64,000 nt of DNA from Candidatus Binatus soli (GTDB lineage: Bacteria > Desulfobacterota > Binatia > Binatales > Binataceae): contig DLMJ01000049.1 in assembly GCA_002479255.1 (NCBI GenBank), positions 1 to 64,000 of the forward strand, read 5' to 3'. Position numbers and translations under genes: made by a program. Each line of letters opens with the position of its first letter. Position 1 is the first letter of the stretch. Below are positions 34,260-43,731 of the stretch, in pieces. Below the pieces are notes generated by a model. It saw nothing but the letters and a program-made list of their open reading frames with translations, was not told the origin of the DNA and did not search any database.

Positions 34260-35621
34260 ATGGCCGCATACAAAAGGGAAACACGGGAAAATCCCAAAAT
34301 GCCCCATGAAGCGGTAGGCCAAGCGGCACCATCGGCTGAGGCGGCGCCAAAGATGAACGCCGCGGACGCAAGCGATCACAGCGCGGAGACCCCTCAAGAA
34401 CTCGGAGGGGCTGTACTCAAGACCTTTTTCACCGGTCTTTCTTGGACCACCGCGGCGCGCGGACTCAGCTCAATTGGTGCCGCTCTGCGGTACGTCGTCT
34501 TCGCGCGATTGCTCAAACCGTTCGACTTCGGCGTGATCGCCAGTGCGACATTGATCTTTGCAGCAATCAATGCCGCTACCGATCCGCGCATAGGATCGGC
34601 GCTCGTCCAGCAAGAAGATGAGATCGACCCCTATCTTGACACTTTATTCACGACCTCCGTCGTCCGAGGCCTGATTATTGGATTGATACTGGTTGTGTTC
34701 TCGCGTCCGCTGGGCGCCTTCTTCCATCTGGGCGACGCTTACACGGTTTTCTGGGCTATAGCCGCGCTTCCAATCCTGCAATCGATTCAGAGTCCGCGCC
34801 TAATATCTCTATACCGGCGTCTCGACTTCCATTTTATGACCATCTTGAACGTTTCGGAGGTTGTGGCGAGCCTAATATTCGGTCTTATGGCTGTGCTCTA
34901 CTGGCGGGACTGGCGCGGTATCGTATTCTCGATGTTCATGGGCGGCGCAGTGCGGGTCGTTTTGACTTACTGGCTGTTTCCTCATTGGCCGCGGCTGGGT
35001 TTCAGCATGGCTCGCGCGAAAACCATGCTTTCGTTCGGATTGTGGGCCAGCTTTAGCGCGCTATGCGATTTCATTTCAAAGCAACTCGACAATCTGGTCG
35101 TAGGCCACCTGCTCGGCCCCAGCGCGCTCGGCAACTACCAAATAGCCTTTCGCGCAGGTGAGATGCCGGTCGCGGAATTTACGACGGCCGCTTCCGTGGT
35201 GACGTTTCCGATGGTGGCGCGATTGCGCAGGGATCGCCACGCGAGAGCGCGCCTGTTCTGGTCGGTGAACGCGGTTGTGGCCGTGGTCGGGCTGGCGTAC
35301 GTCGCATTCATTTTCGCCTTTGGCGCGAAGACCGTTCTCCGGTTATTCGGACCAGCCTGGGTTGATGCGGTTACTCCGCTCAAGGTTCTGTGCATTTACG
35401 GCCTCCTTCAGGGCTTCCTAGTGATCGGGCGAACCTTTCTCTACGGTCTGGGAAAACCGGAACGAACCGCCATTATGTCGGCTGCCCGCGCAGGGGTTCT
35501 AGCCATCGTGATCTATCCATTCACAGCATGGCACGGGCCCACCGGCGCCGCGGCCGCAGGCGTCCTATCGATTTTGGTCTCACTGCCGATAATGGGCTAC
35601 CTGCTGCAGCAAACGGATTAG
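34260..35621 (+). CDS. Oligosaccharide flippase family protein (Wzx/PST type)
   Basis: 453 residues with about 12-14 hydrophobic segments after a polar N-terminus of some 55 residues. Characteristic parts: RYVVFARLLKPFDFGVIASA, RIGSALVQQEDEIDPYLDTL, and SKQLDNLVVGHLLGPSALGNYQIAFR, which match polysaccharide transporters of the MOP superfamily that flip lipid-linked sugars across the inner membrane. Next to a glycosyltransferase and methyltransferases, consistent with an exopolysaccharide or O-antigen locus. ATG 34299 is an alternative start. Confidence 0.85.
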   Translation: MAAYKRETRENPKMPHEAVGQAAPSAEAAPKMNAADASDHSAETPQELGGAVLKTFFTGLSWTTAARGLSSIGAALRYVVFARLLKPFDFGVIASATLIFAAINAATDPRIGSALVQQEDEIDPYLDTLFTTSVVRGLIIGLILVVFSRPLGAFFHLGDAYTVFWAIAALPILQSIQSPRLISLYRRLDFHFMTILNVSEVVASLIFGLMAVLYWRDWRGIVFSMFMGGAVRVVLTYWLFPHWPRLGFSMARAKTMLSFGLWASFSALCDFISKQLDNLVVGHLLGPSALGNYQIAFRAGEMPVAEFTTAASVVTFPMVARLRRDRHARARLFWSVNAVVAVVGLAYVAFIFAFGAKTVLRLFGPAWVDAVTPLKVLCIYGLLQGFLVIGRTFLYGLGKPERTAIMSAARAGVLAIVIYPFTAWHGPTGAAAAGVLSILVSLPIMGYLLQQTD

Positions 35622-35705
35622 GCAGGTGAGATGAGGTCCTCCAGCACGGCGACGGCGCCATCCACGCAATCCGGACGGGTGCAGGCGAGTCACGTTATCT
35701 CGAAT

Positions 35706-36692
35706 TTATGCGATCCACGACGCGCGAGAGCGCCCTCGATATAAGGTTTTCGCGGCTCGGAACAGTGAAATAGGTAGACACACACCGAGCGCCCTAAAGA
35801 GCAGTTCGACGTTGCCGGTCTTTGCAAAGCCGATGAGACAAGTGTTTATAGCCGGAAGTCGCTTTCCTCGTTTGAGGTATTCCCAGCTCATCCCCTTCGC
35901 TATCTGTGTTATGCCGGTTGAAATTGCAGCGAGTGCCTCGGTGTCTTGAGACGAGATGAGCGACCGTTGGCTACTTAGGAGTTCGCACGCGACCGTGAAA
36001 TTTCGCTTGATCTCCTTCAACTGCGCCGAATCAGGTGTGGTTCTTCTCACACCAAGGGGACGGTCCAAGTAAGCCAGACGGTTCTGTTTTGCAAACCGAA
36101 GCAGAAATTCCCAGTCCTCGCCCCATACCCAACTGTTGAAGCCACCGCTTGTTTTGAAAGCGAGCTTGTCAACGATCAGTGCTGTGGGCTTGATTGGAAC
36201 TTCTTGGAGTAGCAATAGGTGTAGTTCGCGATCTGGTATGAGTGTGCCTTCGGGGTAGCTTCCGCCCGCAAGCCATGCCAGCATCCGGGCCGAATGAGCG
36301 CGCACGAACGAAGGCCTGACCTCATCGCCACTGCGCCACTCAAGATCATGAAATATTCCCCCGACTTCTGGATGGTTGCTGAGAAAGGTGAGGCAGGACG
36401 AGAGTTTGTCGGGTGTCCAAAGGTCATCTGAGTCGAGAAATGAAACGTACTGAGACGTGGCCTCCGCGACGCCACGATTTCTTGCCATCCCTGGGCCCGC
36501 ATTTGCTTGCTGGATGTAACGGATCCGCGAGTCCGAGAAACCACGAACTATTTCAGCGGTGCCATCGGTTGACCCATCGTCGACGATAACGAGTTCGAAA
36601 TCCCCCATCGTCTGGGCAAGCACGCTCTCTATCGCCTGGCTTAGAATGTGGGCGCGATTGTAGGTCGGAATTATAACCGTGACCTTGGACAT
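35706..36692 (-). CDS. Glycosyltransferase family 2
   Basis: 328-residue GT-A glycosyltransferase. Seen: VTVIIPTYNRAHILSQAIES at the N-terminus, LVIVDDGSTDGT, AGPGMARNRGVAEA, and the metal-binding FLDSDDLW. The C-terminal part contains WVWGEDWEFLLRFAKQN, with ED typical of the acceptor/catalytic region. Cytoplasmic, no membrane helix. Opposite in direction to the flippase gene. Base composition is lower in GC than the flanking blocks. Confidence 0.9.
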   Translation of the reverse strand: MSKVTVIIPTYNRAHILSQAIESVLAQTMGDFELVIVDDGSTDGTAEIVRGFSDSRIRYIQQANAGPGMARNRGVAEATSQYVSFLDSDDLWTPDKLSSCLTFLSNHPEVGGIFHDLEWRSGDEVRPSFVRAHSARMLAWLAGGSYPEGTLIPDRELHLLLLQEVPIKPTALIVDKLAFKTSGGFNSWVWGEDWEFLLRFAKQNRLAYLDRPLGVRRTTPDSAQLKEIKRNFTVACELLSSQRSLISSQDTEALAAISTGITQIAKGMSWEYLKRGKRLPAINTCLIGFAKTGNVELLFRALGVCLPISLFRAAKTLYRGRSRASWIA

Positions 36693-37067
36693 TTGGTCGT
36701 CCCCCCTACCTTAGAACAGAATAGGCCGCGCGGGGCAAGGCCCGAACGCGGTCCCTCGAATCTTAGGGAAGCCGGCACTGAGGGCAATTCGGTGCTGTCC
36801 AGTTTTGGACAGTATCGGCAATTCCATGTCGCACCTTATCTCAACTTTCAACCGCTCTTGAAGCAGCGGAGAACCTCGACCAGCTCGCTCGTCAAGTGAA
36901 ATGTGTCATCGGCGTGAAGAGCGTGCGTTGTTACGCGACAGAATGTCCCGCCTTGGAGCATCAGTGAGTATCCAGTGAGTATCGACGGATGACAAACCTC
37001 CAGTGGCAGAGAAGTTGCTCTATGAGTGATGGCGAAGTGCACATCGACTCAAGCGGGGGCAACGATC
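36693..37067. other. Divergent intergenic region upstream of the secreted glycosidase-like gene
   Basis: 375 bp with no supported gene. It contains a 6-bp perfect hairpin or operator, CTGTCC-N6-GGACAG (36795-36812), between two copies of GGCAATTC, and a perfect tandem repeat of an 11-mer (36962-36983). No convincing -35/-10 pair was found. Confidence 0.5.
36962..36983. repeat. Perfect 11-bp tandem repeat
   Basis: Two adjacent copies of CAGTGAGTATC, about 85 bp upstream of the start of the large secreted protein gene. Might be a regulator-binding repeat or chance duplication. Confidence 0.6.
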
Positions 37068-40000
37068 ATGTCGCATCGATACTATTACTGTACATCAGTA
37101 GCTACTGCATCATTAGCTACTATATCATTAGCTAAATGTTCTGTGTTGGTACTAATATTGTATACTCTTTCACTGATATGCGGATCTCCCGCCTTTGCCC
37201 AAACAATTGTCGACGGCGGCTTGACCGCTCCAGAAGTGGGCTGGTCGTTGAGTTCCAATCTGCTGGTTAACGGCGATTTCTCGCAAGGAAAGGCGGGGTG
37301 GATATTTGGGAGCCCCTGCTTCGGCATCGATCCGACCACGCTAGCACCCAACGGCGCCGCTAGCCTGGAGTTCAAGTCCGCAACCTCCTGCGGCGATCCG
37401 GTCGCAATGAACTCGCTCAAGGTTAGCGGCGGACAGGCGTACACGCTCAGCGGCCAGATCATGACGGAAGAGTTTGCGGGCACGGAGTCAACCGGCCCGA
37501 TGTTCGATCTATTCGAGGTTGTCCGTTCTCCTATCATCAGCGGCACCACCAACTGGACCAGCGCGACTCTGCAGCATCTGGTCGTCGCCTCAGGGGTGAC
37601 CTCGTCTGTTCGCGCGCAGGTCTACGGCTCAAAGCCGACCGGGAACGCATGGTTTGCAAACATGTCGCTGCAGCAGGAGATGCCGCCGGGGCTACAGATG
37701 TTCCTGCTATACCCGAACTACCGCGGACTGATGTTTTCGGATCAAAGCCAGGTCGCAAGCATGGACCTGATCGTCACTCCGCCGGCGGGGACGTCGCTGG
37801 AGAGCCTTCGCGTCGAAATCGTCGCGGTCAACGCGGGGGGCAATACGGTTGCCAGTCAGACCTTCACTCCCGAGTCGACTGAGTTCACCGGCACCCTCGA
37901 CATGACATCCTTGCCACTTGGGACCTACCAGGTTGCGGGAATGCTCGAGGACTCCAGCGGCAACGTGCTGATGGCGCAGAGCCCCTACTCGATCGTGAAG
38001 CTCGATGCATCGGTGCGCTCGGGCATGAAGGCGTGGATCGACCCGGCCAACCTCGCGCATTTCATCGATGGCAATCCTCACTTCGTGCTCGGAATCTACG
38101 ACACGACCGGGTGGTCGTGCGGCACGGCTGACTATGTGAAGGAGCTTGCCGGGATCGCGCAGGCGCCGATCAACATGATTATCAACTACTTTCTTGCCGA
38201 TGCGCCGACGTGCGCGATTACCGCCTACACCACTGCAACGCAGGAATTCGGGATGACGTTTCTGCCAACCGTGGGCAACTTCTATTCGAACAACGGGGAT
38301 TTTCCGACCACTCTCGCCAAAGAGTTTGGAACCGACGATCAGGATCAGCTGATTTCCGATTACGCCTCCGCGTTGTCGTCCGACCCTGGGGTGGTGGGAT
38401 ATTACGTTCAGGACGAGCCGCCGATCAGCCTGCAGCCGGAAACGTTCCACCAGTATTCGCTGATCAAGGCGAACGATCCCTCGGGCTTCAACCTGGCGGT
38501 GCTCGCCCTCCCGCCCGATCTCCCGTTCTGGAAGGACACGGTGGATGTCTTGGGTGTTGACCCCTATCCGATCACCGCGGCCAGCGGAAACGATCTCGCC
38601 GGAGTTGCGAAATGGACTCGCGCGGCGTTTCAGGCCGGACGCGGCTCGCGCCCGGTGTGGACCGTCATCCAGTTCTTCCAGACGTTCTTGGAATCCGCAT
38701 GGCCGACCCAGCAGCAGCTGCACGACATGAGCTGGATGGCGATCGTGGAGGGCGCGACCGGCCTCTTTTACTGGTCATACGGCGAGCGCGGACTCGGCTG
38801 GGTGAGCGATCCGGTCGAGCACGCGGCGCTTTACCAGGAACTGATCAACGTGACCACCGAGATCAAATCGTTGGAGCCGGTGTTGCTCAGCCCCGACGCC
38901 GCAGTGATCACCGCGAACTCCGCGCAGGGCACCGTGTTCACCAAGACGAAGGTCGGGGCCAATGGAACCCGCTACCTGTTCTCGTACAACTACACCGCGT
39001 CTCCTGTCACCGCCGAGTTCACGCTTGCGCAGCCGGCGGCCAGCATTCTCGACTACGACACCGGAGTCAGCAGTGCGCCGGACACCAGCACAACCTTCTC
39101 CGACGCATTCCAGCCCTACCAGGCGCACATCCTTCTCATCAGCGATTCCACCCTGTCCCCGACGCCAACCCCGACTGCGACTGCGACCGCGACGGCAACC
39201 ATCACGCCAACCAAGACGGCAACGGCAACGAAGACTGCAACGGCAACGAAGACGGCCACACCAACCGCAACGCCGACCCCCAACGGCAGCGCCGCGCCGG
39301 CAACGCTTTCGTTCGGCTCCGAAGTCGCCGGACAGACCTCGGCGACCATGACCGTCACGGTGACGAACAAGAGCCAGGCGCCATTGGTCATCTCCAGCGT
39401 GACCCCGTCAAGCGCTGACGGCTCTGCAACCGCCGAGTTCAACGTTACTGGCGGCGGGTCGTGCGGCTCAACGGGTTACCCGTACACCGTGGGGCCGTCG
39501 CCGGACACTTGCACAATCACCGTCAGCTTCACGCCGAGCGCGATAAGTGCGGCCAATGGCCGCACCGGAGCGCTGACGATCATCGATGATGCCCCGGCGG
39601 GCATGCAGACCATCAGCATGCAGGGGACCGGCACGGCCGATGTGACTACTTCACCCGCTAGCGTGACGATCACGAACGAGGACTTCGGCAAAACGGTCAC
39701 GCAGTACGTGACGATCACCAACAAGCAGTCGCAGCCCGTCACGCTGACCCCGAGCATCACGCAAAGCGCGACCGGCTTCGCTCTGGCTGGCGGCGGTACC
39801 TGTGTTGGCTCGCCGCCGGTCGTGCCGGCGGCCGGGAATACGGGCGACCCGTGCACGATTGCCTACACCTACTCGCCGAGCGCTTTGACGCCGCCAAGCG
39901 AGTCCGGCACTTTGACGATCACCACCAGCCCCGACTTGGCGCCGTCTCCGTACCACACCGTTACGCTCTCGGCCACTACTGTGCCCGACACGGTGGGCGC

Positions 40001-40400
40001 CACCGCCGCGGTGGGCACGGCGGTGGTGGGGTCGCCAGTGACGGCGAATGTCCTGGAGGTGGCCGACCTGGCATCTCCGACGTTCGGGATCGGGGCCTTG
40101 GGCGTCCGCATTGGCAGCACGGCCAACCCCGCGCCGTACAGTGGCGGGAGCAACAATAACGCGGCCGATTTCTCCGTCAGCTCGACTCCGGGGACCTGCC
40201 CGGTTGGGGCGGCGGCGAATGTGACCTGCTACCCGGTGACATTCACGGCGACCGAGGGCACCCTGAGCAGCCACGTGACGGAGAGCGCCTGCGTCAACGT
40301 AACCGTCGCGAGCGATCCGGGGACCTACGCCAACGCTTGCGCCGGCGGCACGAACGCGCCGGGCGTCCATACCATCAGGCTGACGGGGGTCGGAGAGTAG
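37068..40400 (+). CDS. Large secreted glycoside-hydrolase-like protein with Thr/Pro linker and Ig-like repeats
   Basis: About 1110 residues from ATG 37068 (an ATG 14 codons earlier is possible). Signal peptide to about residue 45 (ICGSPAFAQ). Then a carbohydrate-binding-like beta region (LLVNGDFSQGKAGWIFG), a beta region, and a TIM-barrel-like domain: HFVLGIYDTTGWSCG, VVGYYVQDEPP with candidate acid residues D and E, DVLGVDPYPIT, and GLFYWSYGERGLGW. A linker of TPT/TAT/KTA repeats follows, then HYDIN/choice-of-anchor-D-like domains (LSFGSEVAGQTSATMTVTVT and a second copy) and a last beta domain. Likely an extracellular sugar-acting enzyme; substrate unknown. The signal-peptide region is AT-rich. 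Confidence 0.7.
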   Translation: MSHRYYYCTSVATASLATISLAKCSVLVLILYTLSLICGSPAFAQTIVDGGLTAPEVGWSLSSNLLVNGDFSQGKAGWIFGSPCFGIDPTTLAPNGAASLEFKSATSCGDPVAMNSLKVSGGQAYTLSGQIMTEEFAGTESTGPMFDLFEVVRSPIISGTTNWTSATLQHLVVASGVTSSVRAQVYGSKPTGNAWFANMSLQQEMPPGLQMFLLYPNYRGLMFSDQSQVASMDLIVTPPAGTSLESLRVEIVAVNAGGNTVASQTFTPESTEFTGTLDMTSLPLGTYQVAGMLEDSSGNVLMAQSPYSIVKLDASVRSGMKAWIDPANLAHFIDGNPHFVLGIYDTTGWSCGTADYVKELAGIAQAPINMIINYFLADAPTCAITAYTTATQEFGMTFLPTVGNFYSNNGDFPTTLAKEFGTDDQDQLISDYASALSSDPGVVGYYVQDEPPISLQPETFHQYSLIKANDPSGFNLAVLALPPDLPFWKDTVDVLGVDPYPITAASGNDLAGVAKWTRAAFQAGRGSRPVWTVIQFFQTFLESAWPTQQQLHDMSWMAIVEGATGLFYWSYGERGLGWVSDPVEHAALYQELINVTTEIKSLEPVLLSPDAAVITANSAQGTVFTKTKVGANGTRYLFSYNYTASPVTAEFTLAQPAASILDYDTGVSSAPDTSTTFSDAFQPYQAHILLISDSTLSPTPTPTATATATATITPTKTATATKTATATKTATPTATPTPNGSAAPATLSFGSEVAGQTSATMTVTVTNKSQAPLVISSVTPSSADGSATAEFNVTGGGSCGSTGYPYTVGPSPDTCTITVSFTPSAISAANGRTGALTIIDDAPAGMQTISMQGTGTADVTTSPASVTITNEDFGKTVTQYVTITNKQSQPVTLTPSITQSATGFALAGGGTCVGSPPVVPAAGNTGDPCTIAYTYSPSALTPPSESGTLTITTSPDLAPSPYHTVTLSATTVPDTVGATAAVGTAVVGSPVTANVLEVADLASPTFGIGALGVRIGSTANPAPYSGGSNNNAADFSVSSTPGTCPVGAAANVTCYPVTFTATEGTLSSHVTESACVNVTVASDPGTYANACAGGTNAPGVHTIRLTGVGE
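39163..39290 (+). repeat. Low-complexity Thr/Pro/Ala/Lys linker repeat
   Basis: Short coding repeats for TPTPTATAT and TKTATA units. Two near-perfect 18-bp copies lie at 39213-39230 and 39231-39248, with a decaying third. It separates the catalytic-like domain from the Ig-like domains of the secreted protein and is prone to length change. Confidence 0.8.
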
Positions 40401-40436
40401 CCGGCTGAGACCGCGCAGCCATCGCAACAGGAGCAA

Positions 40437-40471
40437 ACGCCCTGTCCGGCAATCGTGACCGCACAGGGCGT
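40437..40471 (+). terminator. Candidate terminator hairpin after the secreted protein gene
   Basis: Perfect 9-bp stem ACGCCCTGT / ACAGGGCGT (40437-40445, 40463-40471), loop of 17 nt, 36 bp after the stop codon. There is no T-tract, so it may be a weak or Rho-assisted terminator. Confidence 0.4.
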
Positions 40472-40565
40472 CTAGTCAAAGGCGATTTCGGGACTCGTAC
40501 CGAGCCGCGCGGCGCGCGGTAATTCGCGGGCGCGGCGCTACTAACCCGACGCCCAACCCGTCATA

Positions 40566-41405
40566 ATGCCCAATGGAAATCCCGCGATGACCTACCTGGC
40601 AGCCGCAATCCAGATGACCGCCGGACCAGACAAGGCGGCAAACCTGGAACGCGCGGAACGGTTCGTCCGCGTCGGCGCCGCTCGCGGTGCAGACCTCGTC
40701 GCGTTGCCCGAGGTCTTCAATTGGCGCGGCAAGCGTAACGAGCAGGCGGCTGCGGCAGAAACGCTCGACGGTCAATCGCTCACGCTGATGTCGCGCCTGG
40801 CGCGCGAGCTGCGAATCCACCTCGTCGCGGGATCGATCACCGAACAGGCCGCCGGCGAGTCGCGATGCTACAACACGTCCGCGATCCTCGGCCCCGACGG
40901 CGGCCGAATCGCCGTGTATCGCAAGATTCACCTCTTCGACATCGATCTTCCCGGCCGCGTGACGGTGCGCGAATCGGATTCCAAACTCGGCGGCGCGCAG
41001 CTCGTCTCCGCTCGAACTCCTCTTGGCGCGATTGGACTCAGCATCTGTTACGATCTCCGCTTCCCGGAACTCTATCGCCGGCTGACTTTTGCCGGCGCGC
41101 AAGTTATCGCCGTGCCGAGCGCGTTCACGTTCCCCACCGGCGAGGCGCATTGGGAGCCGCTGCTCCGCGCCCGCGCGATCGAGAACCAGGCGTACGTGAT
41201 CGCGCCCGCGCAGTTCGGTCCCAACATTTACGGCTACAGCGACTACGGCAATTCAATGATCGTCGATCCATGGGGACGCGTGATTGCTCGCGCGGCGGAT
41301 CAGGAAGGCGTCGTGGTGGCGCCTATCGACCTCGAGTATCAGGACCGCGTGCGGCGCGAACTGCCGGCGTTGGAACACGCGCGCATCCGGGCCGATCGCG
41401 ACTGA
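40566..41405 (+). CDS. Nitrilase-superfamily carbon-nitrogen hydrolase (Nit1/Nit2-like)
   Basis: 279 residues with the Glu-Lys-Cys triad: E49 in ALPEVF, K120 in YRKIHLFDIDLPG, and C161 in SICYDLRFPELYR. Also GYSDYGNSMIVDPWGRV. The IHLFDID and CYDLRFPE contexts are those of the Nit branch, whose best known members hydrolyse deaminated glutathione or omega-amides; that substrate is inference. ATG 40587 is a shorter start. Cytoplasmic, single gene. Confidence 0.9.
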   Translation: MPNGNPAMTYLAAAIQMTAGPDKAANLERAERFVRVGAARGADLVALPEVFNWRGKRNEQAAAAETLDGQSLTLMSRLARELRIHLVAGSITEQAAGESRCYNTSAILGPDGGRIAVYRKIHLFDIDLPGRVTVRESDSKLGGAQLVSARTPLGAIGLSICYDLRFPELYRRLTFAGAQVIAVPSAFTFPTGEAHWEPLLRARAIENQAYVIAPAQFGPNIYGYSDYGNSMIVDPWGRVIARAADQEGVVVAPIDLEYQDRVRRELPALEHARIRADRD

Positions 41406-41426
41406 AGCTATACGTCGGGGGATCGC

Positions 41427-42257
41427 ATGAACAGACAGAGGCTCGGTTTTCTAATTGTCACGCTCGCTCTTTCAATCAACGCACCTGCATTCGCGCACGA
41501 TATGGCCGAGATGGAAGAAATGGACGGCCACGACATGGCGCCCAACGCGATGGGCGGTCAGATGGGCATGAATGCGCACATGGTGATGACATCTTCGCGT
41601 CCGCAAACGCCCAATGACATCGAACGCGCGCATGACCTGATCGGCACGCTTCGCCGCGCGCTCACCAAGTATCACGATTCCAGAGTGGCGCTATCGCAGG
41701 GCTATCAGATCTTTCTGCCGACGGTTCCGCAGGAGGTTTACCATTTTACCGACTACGGCGCCGCATCACAGGAATACAGCGGCCATTTCGATCCAACCCG
41801 TCCCGGCTCGCTGCTTTACGTGAAAAATCCGAGCGGTGATTACGTTTTGGTCGGCGCGATGTATAGCGCGCCCGCCGACTACACGCCCGATCAACTCGAC
41901 GCGTTGGTTCCGCTCAGCGTGGCGCATTGGCACGCTCACACCAACATCTGTCTGCCCAACGGAATCACGCTCGACGACGTCTTGCGCGGCGACATCGGCG
42001 CGACGCATCTCGACATGCCGGGCATGATGCCGGCGGCGTCAAGTCGGTCCGCACCCGCAATCAACCGCCGCCTGGGTTTCCTGGCCGACGGACGCTTCGG
42101 GTTCACCGGCAAAATCGCTGACGCCGCCGAGTGTGAAGCCGCGGGCGGTCATTTCCTCAAACAGGCGTTCGGCTGGATGGTCCACGTCTATCCGTTCAAC
42201 GGCGACGACTTGAAAGTTGCATTCGGCATGAGCGTGCCGAAGCCTCCCGCCAACTGA
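41427..42257 (+). CDS. Secreted Met/His-rich protein of unknown function
   Basis: 276 residues. Signal peptide to about residue 23 (INAPAFA). The mature N-terminus is rich in His, Met and acidic residues (HDMAEMEEMDGHDMAPNAMG), resembling soft-metal-binding tails of periplasmic copper proteins. A conserved-looking globular domain follows, with YHDSRVALSQGYQIFLP, PLSVAHWHAHTNICLPNGI and AFGWMVHVYPF. No recognised family name. The HWHAHTNICLP segment could be a metal site. Located 22 bp after the nitrilase gene, so possibly co-transcribed. Confidence 0.65.
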   Translation: MNRQRLGFLIVTLALSINAPAFAHDMAEMEEMDGHDMAPNAMGGQMGMNAHMVMTSSRPQTPNDIERAHDLIGTLRRALTKYHDSRVALSQGYQIFLPTVPQEVYHFTDYGAASQEYSGHFDPTRPGSLLYVKNPSGDYVLVGAMYSAPADYTPDQLDALVPLSVAHWHAHTNICLPNGITLDDVLRGDIGATHLDMPGMMPAASSRSAPAINRRLGFLADGRFGFTGKIADAAECEAAGGHFLKQAFGWMVHVYPFNGDDLKVAFGMSVPKPPAN

Positions 42258-42525
42258 GCTACCCTGACCGCGAGCTTTCCTTCTGTGGCGCGGGTCTCCG
42301 CCGCCGGCCAGATTCGCCTTGACGCCGCGCGCTGGGCGGGTTAAGCAGGCTTCGCGTCGGTGATCTGACGAACTGGGACGGGTAAACTGGGGAATTGTGG
42401 CGACAGATAAAATTTCGGTTCAATAGCTGATTAAAACCGCATTGAACTGCGGGCTGCGTGACTCGCCGCGCTATCGCAGCTACTATCTCAGACGCCCAAG
42501 GGCTTGCGCTTGAAGGATTTTTGTC

Positions 42526-43698
42526 ATGGCTGATGGACCGCTGATTGGTTTTCGCGTTCTTGACCTGACCGCCGTCATTTCGGGGCCGTTCTGTACGCAG
42601 CTGCTCGGCGACCTTGGCGCCGACGTGATCAAAATCGAACCGCCCGACGGCGACTCGATGCGCCGGGGCGTCGGCCCACAGCGCGGCGGCCTCACCGCGG
42701 CGTTCCTGAACTTCAACCGCAACAAGCGCAGCATCGTGATCGACATCAAGAAGGAGCACGGCCGCGACCTGGTGCGCCGGCTCGCGGTTAAGGCCGACGC
42801 TCTCGTCGAGAACAATCGCCCCGGTGTCGTCGAGCGCCTCGGAATCGGCTACGCCGACATTCGTCGCGCCAATCCCAAGGTCGTCTATTGCTCGATCTGC
42901 GGCTTTCCGCCCAAGGGCCGCCTGGCGAATTTTCCCGCCTACGATCCCGTCATCCAAGGCTACTCTGGCATGGCCTACCTCCAGGGCGTCAAAACCGGCC
43001 AGCCAACCGCCGTCAAGATGGCGCTGGCGGACAAAGTGAGCGGGATGACTGCGGCGCTGTCCGTAGTTAGCGCGTTGCACGCCGCGCGCGCCCGTGGCGT
43101 CGGCCAGTACATCAAGGTCCCGATGCTCGAGGCGATGATGGCCTTCACGGCCAACGATTCGATCTACGGCTACACGCTGCTGCCCGAGGACGAGTTCAAG
43201 CACCTTGCGCCCAAGAGCACTTCGCTCGATCCTTTCAAAACGAAAGACGGATGGCTCACGATCGCGCCCTTCACCGAGGCGCAGTCAAAGCGGCTGGCCG
43301 AGGCGGTTGGGCATCCCGAATTCTGGCCTGAGACCTCGGATCGCGCCGAGCGCGGGCGTAATTTCATGCGCGGCTTGGCAAAGGTCTTTCCAGAAAAAAA
43401 CACCGCCGAATGGCTGCCCGTGCTCGAGAAGGCCGACATTCCATGCGGCCCGGTCCACAATTATGAAACGCTCCTGCAGGATCCGGAAATCGTCGAAAAC
43501 GAGAGTTTCTCGATTTACGAGCATCCCAGCGCCGGCCGCGTGCGCACCGTGAATCCCGGTGCGCGATTTTCGGAAACGCCGATGAAGATGTGGCGCGTGC
43601 CGCCCAAACTCGGCGAACATACCGACGAGATTCTGCGCGAGGCCGGGATCGAACGTAGTCAGGTCGAGGAACTTCGCGCCGCCAAAGTGATCGTCTGA
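42526..43698 (+). CDS. CaiB/BaiF family (class III) CoA-transferase
   Basis: 390 residues. The N-terminal GFRVLDLTAVISGPFCTQLLGDLGADVIKIE is the family hallmark (in part GPFCTQLLGDLGADVIKIE). Catalytic Asp140 is in NFPAYDPVIQG, where a CoA-thioester anhydride forms. Also YYCSICGFPPKG-like region and TKDGWLTIAPFTEAQ. Transfers CoA between carboxylic acids; the substrate cannot be told and no adjacent pathway gene helps. Convergent with pgsA. Confidence 0.9.
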   Translation: MADGPLIGFRVLDLTAVISGPFCTQLLGDLGADVIKIEPPDGDSMRRGVGPQRGGLTAAFLNFNRNKRSIVIDIKKEHGRDLVRRLAVKADALVENNRPGVVERLGIGYADIRRANPKVVYCSICGFPPKGRLANFPAYDPVIQGYSGMAYLQGVKTGQPTAVKMALADKVSGMTAALSVVSALHAARARGVGQYIKVPMLEAMMAFTANDSIYGYTLLPEDEFKHLAPKSTSLDPFKTKDGWLTIAPFTEAQSKRLAEAVGHPEFWPETSDRAERGRNFMRGLAKVFPEKNTAEWLPVLEKADIPCGPVHNYETLLQDPEIVENESFSIYEHPSAGRVRTVNPGARFSETPMKMWRVPPKLGEHTDEILREAGIERSQVEELRAAKVIV

Positions 43699-43731
43699 CC
43701 CGCGCTTATCCGCAGCAGAGGCTGGTCCCTG

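Noticed and set aside
39163..39290. Short repeats that might suggest a CRISPR-like array
   Set aside because: They are in-frame codon repeats of a Thr/Pro linker without spacers; no CRISPR array or cas gene was seen in the window.
42258..42525. Possible small gene or promoter before the CoA-transferase
   Set aside because: No frame with a start and ribosome-binding site and no good promoter pair was found.
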